A DNA stretch of 42,363 bases from contig CAMAZB010000004.1 in assembly GCA_945862785.1 (NCBI GenBank), positions 1 through 42,363 on the forward strand. Reading direction: 5' to 3'. Source of the stretch: an uncultured Clostridia bacterium. Its GTDB lineage: Bacteria > Bacillota > Clostridia > Oscillospirales > Oscillospiraceae. The position numbers and the translations under genes were made by a program. Of this stretch, positions 27,258-36,175 are shown in pieces. The number at the start of each line of letters is the position of its first letter. The first letter of the stretch is position 1. Below the pieces are notes generated by a model. That model had not been told where the DNA came from, made no database searches, and saw only the letters and a program-made list of their open reading frames with translations.

Positions 27258-27908
27258 TTAGCCCTGGGGATACCGGGGACGCGTCTCCTGGCACTGCCCG
27301 TACAACCGGGAGACCACAGGCCAGTTGATCCGCCGCCACCAGGCCTCGAAATAGTCCGCCCTGCGGTTCTGATATTGGAGATAATAGGCGTGCTCCCACA
27401 CATCGCAGGTCAGCAGGGGACACAGGGGCAGGGGTGTATCCTGGTTGGCAGTCTTACGAATGGACAGTGTGCCGTCCCTGTCGCAGACCAGCCAGGCCCA
27501 CCCGGAGCCGAACACCCCCATAGCGGCGGTTTTCATGGAGGCTTTCATGGCGGCCATGCCGCCCAGGTCCCGGTCAATGGCGCCAGACAGAGCGTTATCC
27601 GGCCCCTCGCCGGGAGTAGGAGTGAGGCCCTGGAAGTACAACGTGTGGTTGTATACGCCCCCGGCATTGTTGCGGACACCCTGGCGGATATCCTCCGGCA
27701 GGCGGCACCAATCCTGACAGAGCTGCTCCAGCGTCCAGTCCTGGCAGGCAGGACAGGTGGCCAGCAGCTTGTTCAGATTGTCTACGTAGGCGGCAAAATG
27801 TTTGTCGTGATGAAAATGGAGGGTTTTCTCATCGATCTCCGGCTGCAGGTCGCCAGCTCCGTAGGGCAGGGGCGGCAGGGAGAAGGGATAGTGGGGTCCC
27901 ATCAGCAT
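27258..27908 (-). CDS. Fe/Mn superoxide dismutase family protein
   Basis: LPPLPYGAGDLQPEIDEKTLHFHHDKHFAAYVDNLN, GSGWAWLV, CDVWEHAYYLQYQNRRADY. Confidence 0.9.
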   Translation of the reverse strand: MLMGPHYPFSLPPLPYGAGDLQPEIDEKTLHFHHDKHFAAYVDNLNKLLATCPACQDWTLEQLCQDWCRLPEDIRQGVRNNAGGVYNHTLYFQGLTPTPGEGPDNALSGAIDRDLGGMAAMKASMKTAAMGVFGSGWAWLVCDRDGTLSIRKTANQDTPLPLCPLLTCDVWEHAYYLQYQNRRADYFEAWWRRINWPVVSRLYGQCQETRPRYPQG

Positions 27909-27969
27909 TCATCCTTTCCAAAATGATGTGCCACTAGTATATGCGCCCCGCCAAAAAAGTATCAGAAAA

Positions 27970-27999
27970 GCGCCCGCCATCCGAAAAGATGGCGGGCGC
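27970..27999 (-). terminator. terminator of the phosphoglucomutase gene
   Basis: GCGCCCGCCATC-N6-GATGGCGGGCGC. Confidence 0.75.
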
Positions 28000-28017
28000 C
28001 GGTGCGAACAGAGAATC

Positions 28018-29745
28018 TTATTTTTTCAGGCCATCCACCCACTTGCCGTACTTCTCCACGTTGGCGGCAGCGTCGGCGGCGTCCTTGCCCTGGGCCAGGA
28101 TGTAGACCTTGATCTTGGGCTCGGTGCCGGAGGGCCGGACGATGACGGAGGTGCCGTCGGCCATCTCGAACCGCAGCACGTTGGAGCCGGACAGCTCCAT
28201 GCAGCTCTGCGCGCCGGTGGCGGTGTCGGTGACGGAGCCGTCCTGGTAATCCTTCCGGGTTACGACCTTCACGCCGGAGATCTCGGCGGGAGGATTCTCC
28301 CGGAGGGACTTCATTAGGTTGGCCATATCCCGCAGACCGTCCAGACCGGGCATCACCAGGTTGTAGGTGTGCTCAGCGAAGTAGCCGTACTTCTCATACA
28401 GGGCGTCCAGCGCGTCGGCCAGCGTCATGCCCTGGGCGGCGTACCAGGCGGCCATCTCGGTCAGCAGCAGGGAGGCGGTGACGGCGTCCTTGTCCCGGAC
28501 GTAGTCGCCCACCATGTAGCCGTAGCTCTCCTCATAGGCGAAAATGACCTTGCCCTCGCCGGAGTTTTCCAGCTTGTCCTTCTTCTCCGCCAGGAACTTG
28601 AAGCCGGTGAAGGTGTCGAAGCTCTGGAGGCCGTTGACCTCAGCCACCTTGCGGGCCATCTCGGTGGTGACGATGGTCTTAAGAGCCACGGGCTTCTCCG
28701 GCAGCTTGCCGGAGCGCTTCATGGCACCGATCAGGTAGTCCAGCAGCAGAACGCCGGTCTGGTTGCCGGAGATGACCTTGAACTCGCCGTCTTTGGTTCG
28801 GACCATGATGCCCACGCGGTCGGCATCGGGGTCGGAGCCCAGGATGAAGTCGGCGCCCTCTTTCTTGGCGATATCCACCGCCAGATAGAAGCCCTCGGGG
28901 TTCTCGGGGTTGGGGGAGACAACGGTGGGGAAGTTGCCGTCGATGACCATCTGCTCAGGCACACAGATAAGGTGCTTGATGCCCAGCCGCTTCAGCGCCT
29001 CGGGAATCAGCTTGTGGCCGGTGCCGTGGAAGGGAGTGTATACCAGCTTGAAGGTGTCGGCTACCTTGGCGACGGTCTCTGCGTCGTTGACCTGGCTCAT
29101 GACGTTGGCGAGGAACTTCTCGTCGGTCTCAGTGCCCAGGACCTCAATGAGGCCCGCCTTGACGGCCTCGTCATAGTCCATGGTCTTGATGTCGTTGAAG
29201 ATGTCGATCTCGCCCAGCCGCTTGGCGATGGCATCGGCATGGTGGGGAGGCAGTTGGGCGCCGTCCTCCCAGTAAACCTTGTAGCCGTTGTACTCCTTGG
29301 GGTTGTGGCTGGCGGTGACGTTGATGCCCGCCTGGCAGTGGTACTCCCGGACGGCAAAGCTCAGCTCGGGAGTGGGCCGCAGGGACTCGAAAATGCGGAC
29401 GTGGATACCGTTGGCGGCGCAGACCTTAGCGGCCTCCACGGCGAACTCCTGGGAGTGGTTGCGGCAGTCCATGCAGATGGCCACGCCCCGGCGCTTGCCC
29501 TCCTCGCCCTCGGCGGCGATGACGTCGGCGAAGCCCTGGGTGGCCCAGCGGATGACGTGGACATTCATGTTATGAAGTCCAACATACATGGTGCCCCGCA
29601 GACCGGCGGTGCCGAACTCCAGGGGGCCGTAGAACCGGGACTCGATTTCCTTGGGGTCGTTCTTGATCGCCTCCAGTTCCGCTTTCTCCTCAGCGGACAG
29701 TGCGGGGCTTGCCAGCCATTTCTCGTATTCCTTCATGAAATCCAT
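28018..29745 (-). CDS. phosphoglucomutase/phosphomannomutase family protein
   Basis: FGTAGLRGTMYVGLHNMN, VTASHNPKEYNGYKVYWEDGAQ, GSDPDADRVGIM, RPSGTEPKIKVY. Confidence 0.92.
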   Translation of the reverse strand: MDFMKEYEKWLASPALSAEEKAELEAIKNDPKEIESRFYGPLEFGTAGLRGTMYVGLHNMNVHVIRWATQGFADVIAAEGEEGKRRGVAICMDCRNHSQEFAVEAAKVCAANGIHVRIFESLRPTPELSFAVREYHCQAGINVTASHNPKEYNGYKVYWEDGAQLPPHHADAIAKRLGEIDIFNDIKTMDYDEAVKAGLIEVLGTETDEKFLANVMSQVNDAETVAKVADTFKLVYTPFHGTGHKLIPEALKRLGIKHLICVPEQMVIDGNFPTVVSPNPENPEGFYLAVDIAKKEGADFILGSDPDADRVGIMVRTKDGEFKVISGNQTGVLLLDYLIGAMKRSGKLPEKPVALKTIVTTEMARKVAEVNGLQSFDTFTGFKFLAEKKDKLENSGEGKVIFAYEESYGYMVGDYVRDKDAVTASLLLTEMAAWYAAQGMTLADALDALYEKYGYFAEHTYNLVMPGLDGLRDMANLMKSLRENPPAEISGVKVVTRKDYQDGSVTDTATGAQSCMELSGSNVLRFEMADGTSVIVRPSGTEPKIKVYILAQGKDAADAAANVEKYGKWVDGLKK

Positions 29746-29828
29746 TTCTCATTCCTCCTATTAGAATTAGATATATGGTAAGTGAATGAAGCGGTCGTCA
29801 CAAAGTCAGCCCCATTCCGGGGAGAAGG

Positions 29829-30158
29829 TCACATATCGTAATGGTCAAAGCCGCAGAGACGGCAGTGGTACTCCCGGCCCCTGCGGTCGTAGTTGTAATG
29901 GCCGCAGACGGGGCAGCGGCTGCCGTTATAGCGGTACATTCCAACGATGACAACGCCCGGGACTGCCATGATCTTCCCAAGCACAGTGTGCCGCAGCGTG
30001 AGCCCCACGATCAGCAGCAGAATGCCCACAGGGACCAGAACGTACCGCAGGCGGCGGCGCCGCTCCCATGCTTCGATGGACTTCCGCAGGGCGGGGTCCC
30101 GTTGGGTACTTTTCGCTTCGTTTTCCATCGCAGACTCCTTTTCAGGCAAAAAACTCAA
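29829..30158 (-). CDS. small membrane zinc-ribbon protein
   Basis: TM segment plus C-terminal CPVCGHYNYDRRGREYHCRLCGF. Confidence 0.6.
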   Translation of the reverse strand: MSFLPEKESAMENEAKSTQRDPALRKSIEAWERRRRLRYVLVPVGILLLIVGLTLRHTVLGKIMAVPGVVIVGMYRYNGSRCPVCGHYNYDRRGREYHCRLCGFDHYDM

Positions 30159-30505
30159 TCCGCTTCTTCACCCGCGTGGATAGAAAAACCGCAGTCGGGA
30201 CAGCGAAAGAACAGAGTCCCGAAGTGCCGTTCCCACCGGCGGATCTCATGGCCGCAGATGGGACAGCGGGAACTGAGGAGCAGCAGGATCACCATTATAA
30301 CAGCACAGCCAAGGCCCACGGCCAGGAAAAAGAACGAATCACGGAGCTTGTACAGAGTCAGGAACATGACAGTCACAGCAGCCAGTACAAGCTGCGCGAT
30401 GCCCCGGATCTTCCAAGACCTTGCTTCCTGGGCCAATTCCGTATGGGAAAGCCCGGAACGGCCCCTGTGTTCCTTAAAATCATGCTTCAACAGAAAGACC
30501 TCCAT
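30155..30505 (-). CDS. small membrane zinc-ribbon protein (tandem neighbour)
   Basis: Two TM segments plus CPICGHEIRRWERHFGTLFFRCPDCGF. Overlaps the next gene by 4 nt. Confidence 0.6.
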   Translation of the reverse strand: MEVFLLKHDFKEHRGRSGLSHTELAQEARSWKIRGIAQLVLAAVTVMFLTLYKLRDSFFFLAVGLGCAVIMVILLLLSSRCPICGHEIRRWERHFGTLFFRCPDCGFSIHAGEEAD

Positions 30506-30519
30506 GAAGTTATGTCAAC

Positions 30520-30819
30520 TCAATTGGCCGTGTCCTCCGGCGCTTCCAGCAGCGCCGTGGCCTCCTCCAACCGGGAGGCGGGCACGTAAATCTCTACGCC
30601 CAGACCGGCGAAGCCCAGCACCACCTTGCCCTGGGTACCCACCTTGAAGGCGGGGATGCCGCATCCCTCCAGCATGGAGAGAAGGATGTCCGCCATCCCA
30701 CCCAGCTCCGGCTGCCAGGTCAGCTTTTCTGCCTTCTCCGGCTGTCCGTCAGCGCCTTTGGGCCAGCGGTCCAGCAGGCTCCGGTCAGCCATGGCCCAAA
30801 AATCTCTCGCCTGTTCCAT
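30520..30819 (-). CDS. hypothetical protein (DUF2007-like signal-transducing protein fold, tentative)
   Basis: MEQARDFWAMADRSLLDRWPKG...GIPAFKVGTQGKVVLGFAGLGVEIYVPASRLEEATALLEA. Internal ATG at 30819 preceded by AGGAGGATATTC is preferred to 30960. Confidence 0.6.
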   Translation of the reverse strand: MEQARDFWAMADRSLLDRWPKGADGQPEKAEKLTWQPELGGMADILLSMLEGCGIPAFKVGTQGKVVLGFAGLGVEIYVPASRLEEATALLEAPEDTAN

Positions 30820-30847
30820 GAATATCCTCCTCGTATACTGATTTCCA

Positions 30848-31005
30848 ATAAAACGATTGAATCGTTTTATAGCGCCGCATTTTGCGGCGCTAGCGGCAAA
30901 ACCACTGAAAATGTTGTTTAATACGATTTTCACCGCCGAAGGCGGCACGGTGCTTCGCACAGTGATAAAAACATTTTTAAATGGTTTTATTGAAGGATCG
31001 TATTA
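30848..31005. repeat. intergenic nested palindromic (MITE/REP-like) element
   Basis: ATAAAACGAT-tga-ATCGTTTTAT; AGCGCCGCA-ttt-TGCGGCGCT; TAATACGAT (30919-30927)...ATCGTATTA (30997-31005) enclosing a GC-rich palindromic core. Confidence 0.6.
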
Positions 31006-31485
31006 TTTATGATACTTGCTACCCGCGTTGATCTGGTACGCCCGGTAGATTTGCTCCAGAAGCATCACCCGTGCCAGATGATGGGGGAAGGTCATGGGGG
31101 ACATGGACAGCTTTACCGCCGCCAGCGATTTCACAGAGGGATGCAGCCCAAAGGACCCGCCGATCAGGAACACCAGATGGCTGTCCCCGCGGCTGGCGCT
31201 GTCGGCCATCAGTCGGGCCAATTCTTCGCTGGAGCGGGGCGTTCCCTCCACGCACATGGCGATGACATAAGCAGAGGGCGGCAGCTTGGAGCGAATGGCG
31301 TCCGCCTCCTTGGCCAGTGCGGTTCCGATCTGAGCAGGGGAGGGGGCCTCCGGCAACCGTTCTTCGGTCAGTTCCACAATCTCCAATTTACAGAAGCGCC
31401 CCAGCCGTTTCGTATACTCCGCCACGGCGTCGGCGTAAAACTTCTCTTTCAGTTTTCCAACGCAGAGGATGGTCACTTTCTGCAT
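31003..31485 (-). CDS. rlmH: 23S rRNA (pseudouridine1915-N3)-methyltransferase
   Basis: MQKVTILCVGKLKEKFYADAVAEYTKRL...FLIGGSFGLHPSV...LSMSPMTFPHHLARVMLLEQIYRAYQINAGSKYHK. Start reassigned to 31485. Confidence 0.95.
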   Translation of the reverse strand: MQKVTILCVGKLKEKFYADAVAEYTKRLGRFCKLEIVELTEERLPEAPSPAQIGTALAKEADAIRSKLPPSAYVIAMCVEGTPRSSEELARLMADSASRGDSHLVFLIGGSFGLHPSVKSLAAVKLSMSPMTFPHHLARVMLLEQIYRAYQINAGSKYHK

Positions 31486-32273
31486 ATGGTCCTCCTGATA
31501 ACGGGATAGGCTTCGCTCAGACAGTCCCGGGGCGCCACGGTGAGCGTCGGGGCCAAGCCTGCGGCGCATAGCGCCGTTTCCACGGCGTTGCGGGCCATAG
31601 CGGGGGTGTTGTTCTCCTTACTCAGATGGGCCAGCACAATCTCCGACGCTCCGGCCTCCGCCAGCGTCACGGCAAACCGGGCAGCGTCGTCATTGCATAA
31701 ATGCCCCTGGTTGCCCAGGATGCGCTTTTTCAAATAGTAGGGGTAAGGTCCGCTGCGCAGGGCTTCCACGTCATGGTTGGCCTCCAGGACCGCCAAATCC
31801 ACCCCGGGGAGGATAGCTTCCGCCTCCTGGGTGACATAACCAGTATCTGTCAGGATGCCGATACTGCCGTCGGAACCATCGATGCGGTAGCCACAAGAGC
31901 CTGGTGCATCATGGGATGTTGGAAAAGCAGTGACGGTCAGACAGTCAACCTGATACTGTTGACATAACTCAATCTCCTGAAATCTCGGCTCTATGCCCGC
32001 CAGCCGATAGACCAGTTCCCGGCCCACCCGGCCACTGGAGATAATCGGAAAGGAGCTCCTTTTCAGCAGGGTCTGGAGCCCCGCAATGTGGTCAGAGTGG
32101 GTGTGGGTGATGAGCAGGGCGCTTACGTCGTCCAAGCCCAGTCCCAGAGCCGCAAGGCAGGCGGTGATGCGGCGGCAGGAGATGCCGGCGTCCACCAGCA
32201 GGTGGGTGGAGCCGTGGGAGACCAGCAGCGCGTTACCGGAAGAACCGCTGGCCAGGGTATGTATGGTGGTCAA
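31473..32273 (-). CDS. walJ: MBL-fold metallohydrolase, WalJ/YycJ-like
   Basis: LASGSSGNALLVSHGSTHLLVDAGISCRRI, ITHTHSDHIAGL, VLEANHDVEALRSGPYPYYLKKRILGNQGHLCND. Confidence 0.9.
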   Translation of the reverse strand: MTTIHTLASGSSGNALLVSHGSTHLLVDAGISCRRITACLAALGLGLDDVSALLITHTHSDHIAGLQTLLKRSSFPIISSGRVGRELVYRLAGIEPRFQEIELCQQYQVDCLTVTAFPTSHDAPGSCGYRIDGSDGSIGILTDTGYVTQEAEAILPGVDLAVLEANHDVEALRSGPYPYYLKKRILGNQGHLCNDDAARFAVTLAEAGASEIVLAHLSKENNTPAMARNAVETALCAAGLAPTLTVAPRDCLSEAYPVIRRTICRK

Positions 32274-32295
32274 AAAACTACCTCGCTTCTAAATA

Positions 32296-32361
32296 GATAA
32301 AAGCATCCGCCCAGGAGAACGCCGACTAAGGTCGCCATCCTCCTCGGCGGACGCTTTTATA
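32296..32361 (-). terminator. hairpin terminator after murA
   Basis: ATAAAAGC(A)TCCGCC...GGCGGA(C)GCTTTTAT inverted repeat. Confidence 0.6.
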
Positions 32362-32392
32362 TGGTTCAAAAATGGGGCAAATATCGCCGGGC

Positions 32393-33691
32393 TCAGCCCG
32401 CGTTGGCGGCGGACTCCCGTTCCTCGGGTTCATCCACAGCCCGGATGTCTGCGCCCAGAGCCCGGAACTTGGAAACAATGTCCTCATAGCCCCGTTCGAT
32501 ATACTGGACATTGCTGATCTCGCTCTGGCCCTGGGCAGCCAGGGCAGCGATGACCAGAGCGGCACCGGCCCGCAGGTCGTAAGCCTGGATGGGGGCTCCG
32601 GTGAGATGGTCCACGCCCTCCACCACGGCGGTCTTGTCGTCCACCTGGATATTGGCACCCATACGCTTCAATTCATCTACGTAGCGATAACGGCTGCTCC
32701 ACACGCCCTCGGTCACCAGAGAAGTACCCTCCGCCAGGGAGAGTGCAGCGGTGATCTGAGGCTGCATATCGGTGGGGAAGCCGGGATAAGGCAGGGTCTT
32801 GATGTTAGTCTTCTGGAGCCGTTTCATGCGGCGGACCAAAAGGGTATCCTCGTTTTCCTGCACTTCAACGCCCATTTCCACCAGCTTGGCGGTGATGCAG
32901 TCCATATGCTTGGGGATGATATTCTTCACCAGCACCTGACCGCCGGTTGCGGCCACGGCGGCCATGTAGGTACCCGCCTCGATCTGGTCGGGGATGATGG
33001 CATAGCTGCCACCGGTGAGCTGTGATACGCCCCGGATCTTGATGGTGTCGGTGCCGGCACCCCGGATATTGGCACCCATGGAGTTGAGGAAGTTGGCCAG
33101 ATCCACGATATGGGGCTCCTTGGCGGCATTTTCAATGACGGTATTGCCCTCGGCCATGACGGCGGCCATCATGATGTTCATGGTGGCACCCACGGAGACC
33201 ACATCCAGATAGACGTTGGCACCCTTCAGCCGGCCTGTGTTGGCGGAGGCGTGGATAAAGCCGCCCTCCACCACGACCTTGGCGCCCAGAGCGGTGAAGC
33301 CCTTGACATGCTGGTCGATGGGGCGGACACCGCCGAAGTTGCAGCCGCCGGGCATGGCGACCTCGGCCTGACCGAACCGGCCAAGCAGAGCACCGATCAG
33401 GTAATAAGATGCGCGGATCTTCCGGCTCAGCTCATAGCTGGTCCGGGTGGTGTGGATATGGGTGCAGTCGATCTCCACCGTGTGGGGATTGATGGAACGG
33501 ATGCCGGCGCCGAGCTGCTCCAAGATCTTCAGGCTCATGGTGACGTCGGAAATCTGGGGGATGTTTTCAATACGGCACACACCGTCCACCAGCAGTGCGG
33601 CGGGAATGATGGCGACCGCGGCATTCTTAGCACCGCTGATCTCCACTTCGCCAAACAGGGGCTTACCGCCCTGTACAATATATTTAGTCAA
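32393..33691 (-). CDS. murA: UDP-N-acetylglucosamine 1-carboxyvinyltransferase
   Basis: ISGAKNAAVAIIPAALL, AMPGGCNFGGVRPIDQHVKGF, YPGFPTDMQPQ, DLRAGAALVIAAL. Confidence 0.95.
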   Translation of the reverse strand: MTKYIVQGGKPLFGEVEISGAKNAAVAIIPAALLVDGVCRIENIPQISDVTMSLKILEQLGAGIRSINPHTVEIDCTHIHTTRTSYELSRKIRASYYLIGALLGRFGQAEVAMPGGCNFGGVRPIDQHVKGFTALGAKVVVEGGFIHASANTGRLKGANVYLDVVSVGATMNIMMAAVMAEGNTVIENAAKEPHIVDLANFLNSMGANIRGAGTDTIKIRGVSQLTGGSYAIIPDQIEAGTYMAAVAATGGQVLVKNIIPKHMDCITAKLVEMGVEVQENEDTLLVRRMKRLQKTNIKTLPYPGFPTDMQPQITAALSLAEGTSLVTEGVWSSRYRYVDELKRMGANIQVDDKTAVVEGVDHLTGAPIQAYDLRAGAALVIAALAAQGQSEISNVQYIERGYEDIVSKFRALGADIRAVDEPEERESAANAG

Positions 33692-34041
33692 ATCTTGACC
33701 CTCTCTTCAAGACAGTTATTCTTTTGTGAAGGCAGAGCCTGCTCCCATGGAGTCAGTTTGCCCGCGGGACGGAGCTTCATACCAAACAAATGGCAATACT
33801 CGTACATATTTAGCATACCACACCGTTCCGGGAATTGCAAACCTTTCCTTTGAGATGTAAACCAAAAACAAAAATATGGAAAAATCCAACAGGCTGTCGA
33901 TAACCCCGGAAATGTAGGAAAACGGGAAGGAAGGGTGTGCGCGGCTGGCCCGCAGGACGTTTCGGAGCGCAACCGGGCGTAGCCCGGCTCTTAGCGCGGA
34001 GATGAACCCAGGAAGGGTGCCCTGCGCCATTCAAATCCAAA

Positions 34042-34851
34042 TCAGCCGGTGGTCACAACACCGGTAATGCAGTTTACATAATAATCCTCTGTGTCGGTGG
34101 TAATACACCATGCCGGCACCAGCGTCAAAGCGGAGGCGGTGCTTTGCAGTTCATAGCAGGGGGAAATCCCCGCAATGGAGGATACCGCCGCCTGCCGTTC
34201 CCGCCGCATCTTCTGGAAAGCGGTCAAGGCCGCGGCGGCGGACAGGGGTTCCTGGTCATAGGAGGAGGCGGGGCCGTTTTCAGGCAGCAGCGTGCCGCTG
34301 ACGGCCATCAGCGTTCCCCGATCCAGGGTAAACGTGACAGTGCAGTTGAACACAGGCATCTTGCCCCGCAGGCATACGGCGGCGGCGGTGCCGCTGCCGT
34401 CGTCGTCCAGCATAAAGACCGGCTCATCGTAAGAGAATTGGCGGCAGAAGTCCCGGACCAGATTGGCACCGGCGTCACCGCTTCGGGCACAGGCAATGTC
34501 AAAGCTGCCGCCGGAGCGGAACTGGGCGGCGCCGCCGGTATTGCCGGTGTAGGCGTAAATCTCACCGCCCTGGTCGTTGCGGATGGGATTGCCACCCAGG
34601 AAGAAGGCGGCCACTTTCCGTTCCTGCTCCATGTCCCGGGGCAGGGACAGACCGGCGGGCGGGGCACCGGCAGGGATGCTGTCTGCCTCCAGAGTGATGC
34701 CGTCGGCGGCCAGCAGTTCCACCAGCTGCTCCTCTGTCTGGCGGCGGGAGACTCTTTCCGAGGTCTGGCGTATAGCCAGTGAGCCGGCCAGAAAGCCGTT
34801 CACCAGGAGCAGGATAATGATAATGATGTTTTTCAGCCGGTAACGGTCCAT
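34042..34851 (-). CDS. YycI-like WalRK regulatory protein
   Basis: N-terminal TM (RYRLKNIIIIILLLVNGFLAG), position downstream of a YycH-like gene. Confidence 0.75.
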   Translation of the reverse strand: MDRYRLKNIIIIILLLVNGFLAGSLAIRQTSERVSRRQTEEQLVELLAADGITLEADSIPAGAPPAGLSLPRDMEQERKVAAFFLGGNPIRNDQGGEIYAYTGNTGGAAQFRSGGSFDIACARSGDAGANLVRDFCRQFSYDEPVFMLDDDGSGTAAAVCLRGKMPVFNCTVTFTLDRGTLMAVSGTLLPENGPASSYDQEPLSAAAALTAFQKMRRERQAAVSSIAGISPCYELQSTASALTLVPAWCITTDTEDYYVNCITGVVTTG

Positions 34852-34875
34852 GGGCTCACCGTCTTTCTTGTGGTA

Positions 34876-36162
34876 TCAGTCTGCCAGCCAGCTTGCCTCC
34901 ACAGTGCCGGCGCCGTAGTCGGCGTAGCCGATGGACAGCTCGGCACCGGGATGGCGCTGGGCGATGGCCAGCGCTTGCCGCAGCGGCAGAAGGAGGGAGG
35001 GCGTCCCGGTGGCTGTGTAGCGGCAAATCCGCAGGGACAGGGCGGAAACCGCTTTGTGGTCAAGGGTGACTTCGGCGGCGCTGGAACCGTCGGAAAAGCG
35101 AACGGGTACGCCGCCCACATGGTAAGCGAAGGTCAGAGTGGTCAGGCTGCCGCTTTGCCGGATGCTCTGAAGGTACAGGACTTCATCTCCGGCGGTGGGG
35201 GCCAGCAGGCTGTTCAGCAGGGTACCTACACCGGCGACAGCCTCTTTCAGCGTTGGGACATCCCCGGCGGCTTCAATTGACAGCGTACCGTCGCCGCCGC
35301 TTTGATAGGTGACGCTCCCGTCGGGCCGGAGGCGCAGGGAGCGTCCGCTCTCGCTGATGACCTCTGTGCCGTTGTCGGTGTAGCGGTTTTTCGTGTTGGG
35401 ATTGAAGCGCAGATCCGCAAGCAGCAGGCTGTCATCCCAGGCGGGGATCTCACTTGTGAGAGAGGACAGAGACGGGGTTTGCTCCAGGAACAGGGAGCAG
35501 GGTGACAGGTCCGTGGCATTGATGTCTTGCTCTGCCAGGTCGGCGGCGAACATGGCGCTGCCCAGTTCATACTGGCTCACGGTCTGTTCCAGGCTTTTCA
35601 GTGAAACGGCGGTGGAACAGCGGAGATAACTTGTGTCTCCATCCCACAGGAACAGGGATACTGGGTCTTGCGGACCAGATACCACCAAATAGCGGGCAGA
35701 GGGTTCGCTTGGACTGTCGGTCCCGGCTGTTTCAGCCAGAATGGACAGGGGAAGAGTTGTAAGAAAGTCATAATAGACGGAGGTATTTTGCAGAGACTGG
35801 AGGAACTCTTCCTGTCCGCAGTGGGTGAACGTCCCAGTGGAGCCCAGAACTTCCCGCAGCAGCCCTCGGAGCAAATCGTCTTCGCCGGTGGTGGCGGTGA
35901 TGCTGCCGTACCGGCCGTAGGGACCGGAGACTGCGACCCGCACCGGCGCGGTCACGGGCAGGTCCTGCTGGGACACCGCGGAGCCGTCAGCTTGGGCGGA
36001 GCCGGAGAGAAAGCGGCGCAGGCTGGCCTCCGGGCTCAGGGAGTATAGCTGCGTCTGTGCAAAGAGCAGCACGGCGGACACGGCCAGCACCGTGATAGCC
36101 AGATTTTGCAGAAAGTCCCGGCGCTGTCGGCGCTTTTCGTTCATGCCGTTCCTCCTCTCCAA
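34876..36162 (-). CDS. YycH-like WalRK regulatory protein
   Basis: N-terminal TM (LQNLAITVLAVSAVLLFAQTQLYSLSPE), position between walK and yycI. Confidence 0.75.
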   Translation of the reverse strand: MERRNGMNEKRRQRRDFLQNLAITVLAVSAVLLFAQTQLYSLSPEASLRRFLSGSAQADGSAVSQQDLPVTAPVRVAVSGPYGRYGSITATTGEDDLLRGLLREVLGSTGTFTHCGQEEFLQSLQNTSVYYDFLTTLPLSILAETAGTDSPSEPSARYLVVSGPQDPVSLFLWDGDTSYLRCSTAVSLKSLEQTVSQYELGSAMFAADLAEQDINATDLSPCSLFLEQTPSLSSLTSEIPAWDDSLLLADLRFNPNTKNRYTDNGTEVISESGRSLRLRPDGSVTYQSGGDGTLSIEAAGDVPTLKEAVAGVGTLLNSLLAPTAGDEVLYLQSIRQSGSLTTLTFAYHVGGVPVRFSDGSSAAEVTLDHKAVSALSLRICRYTATGTPSLLLPLRQALAIAQRHPGAELSIGYADYGAGTVEASWLAD

Positions 36163-36175
36163 ATGATATGGGCCG

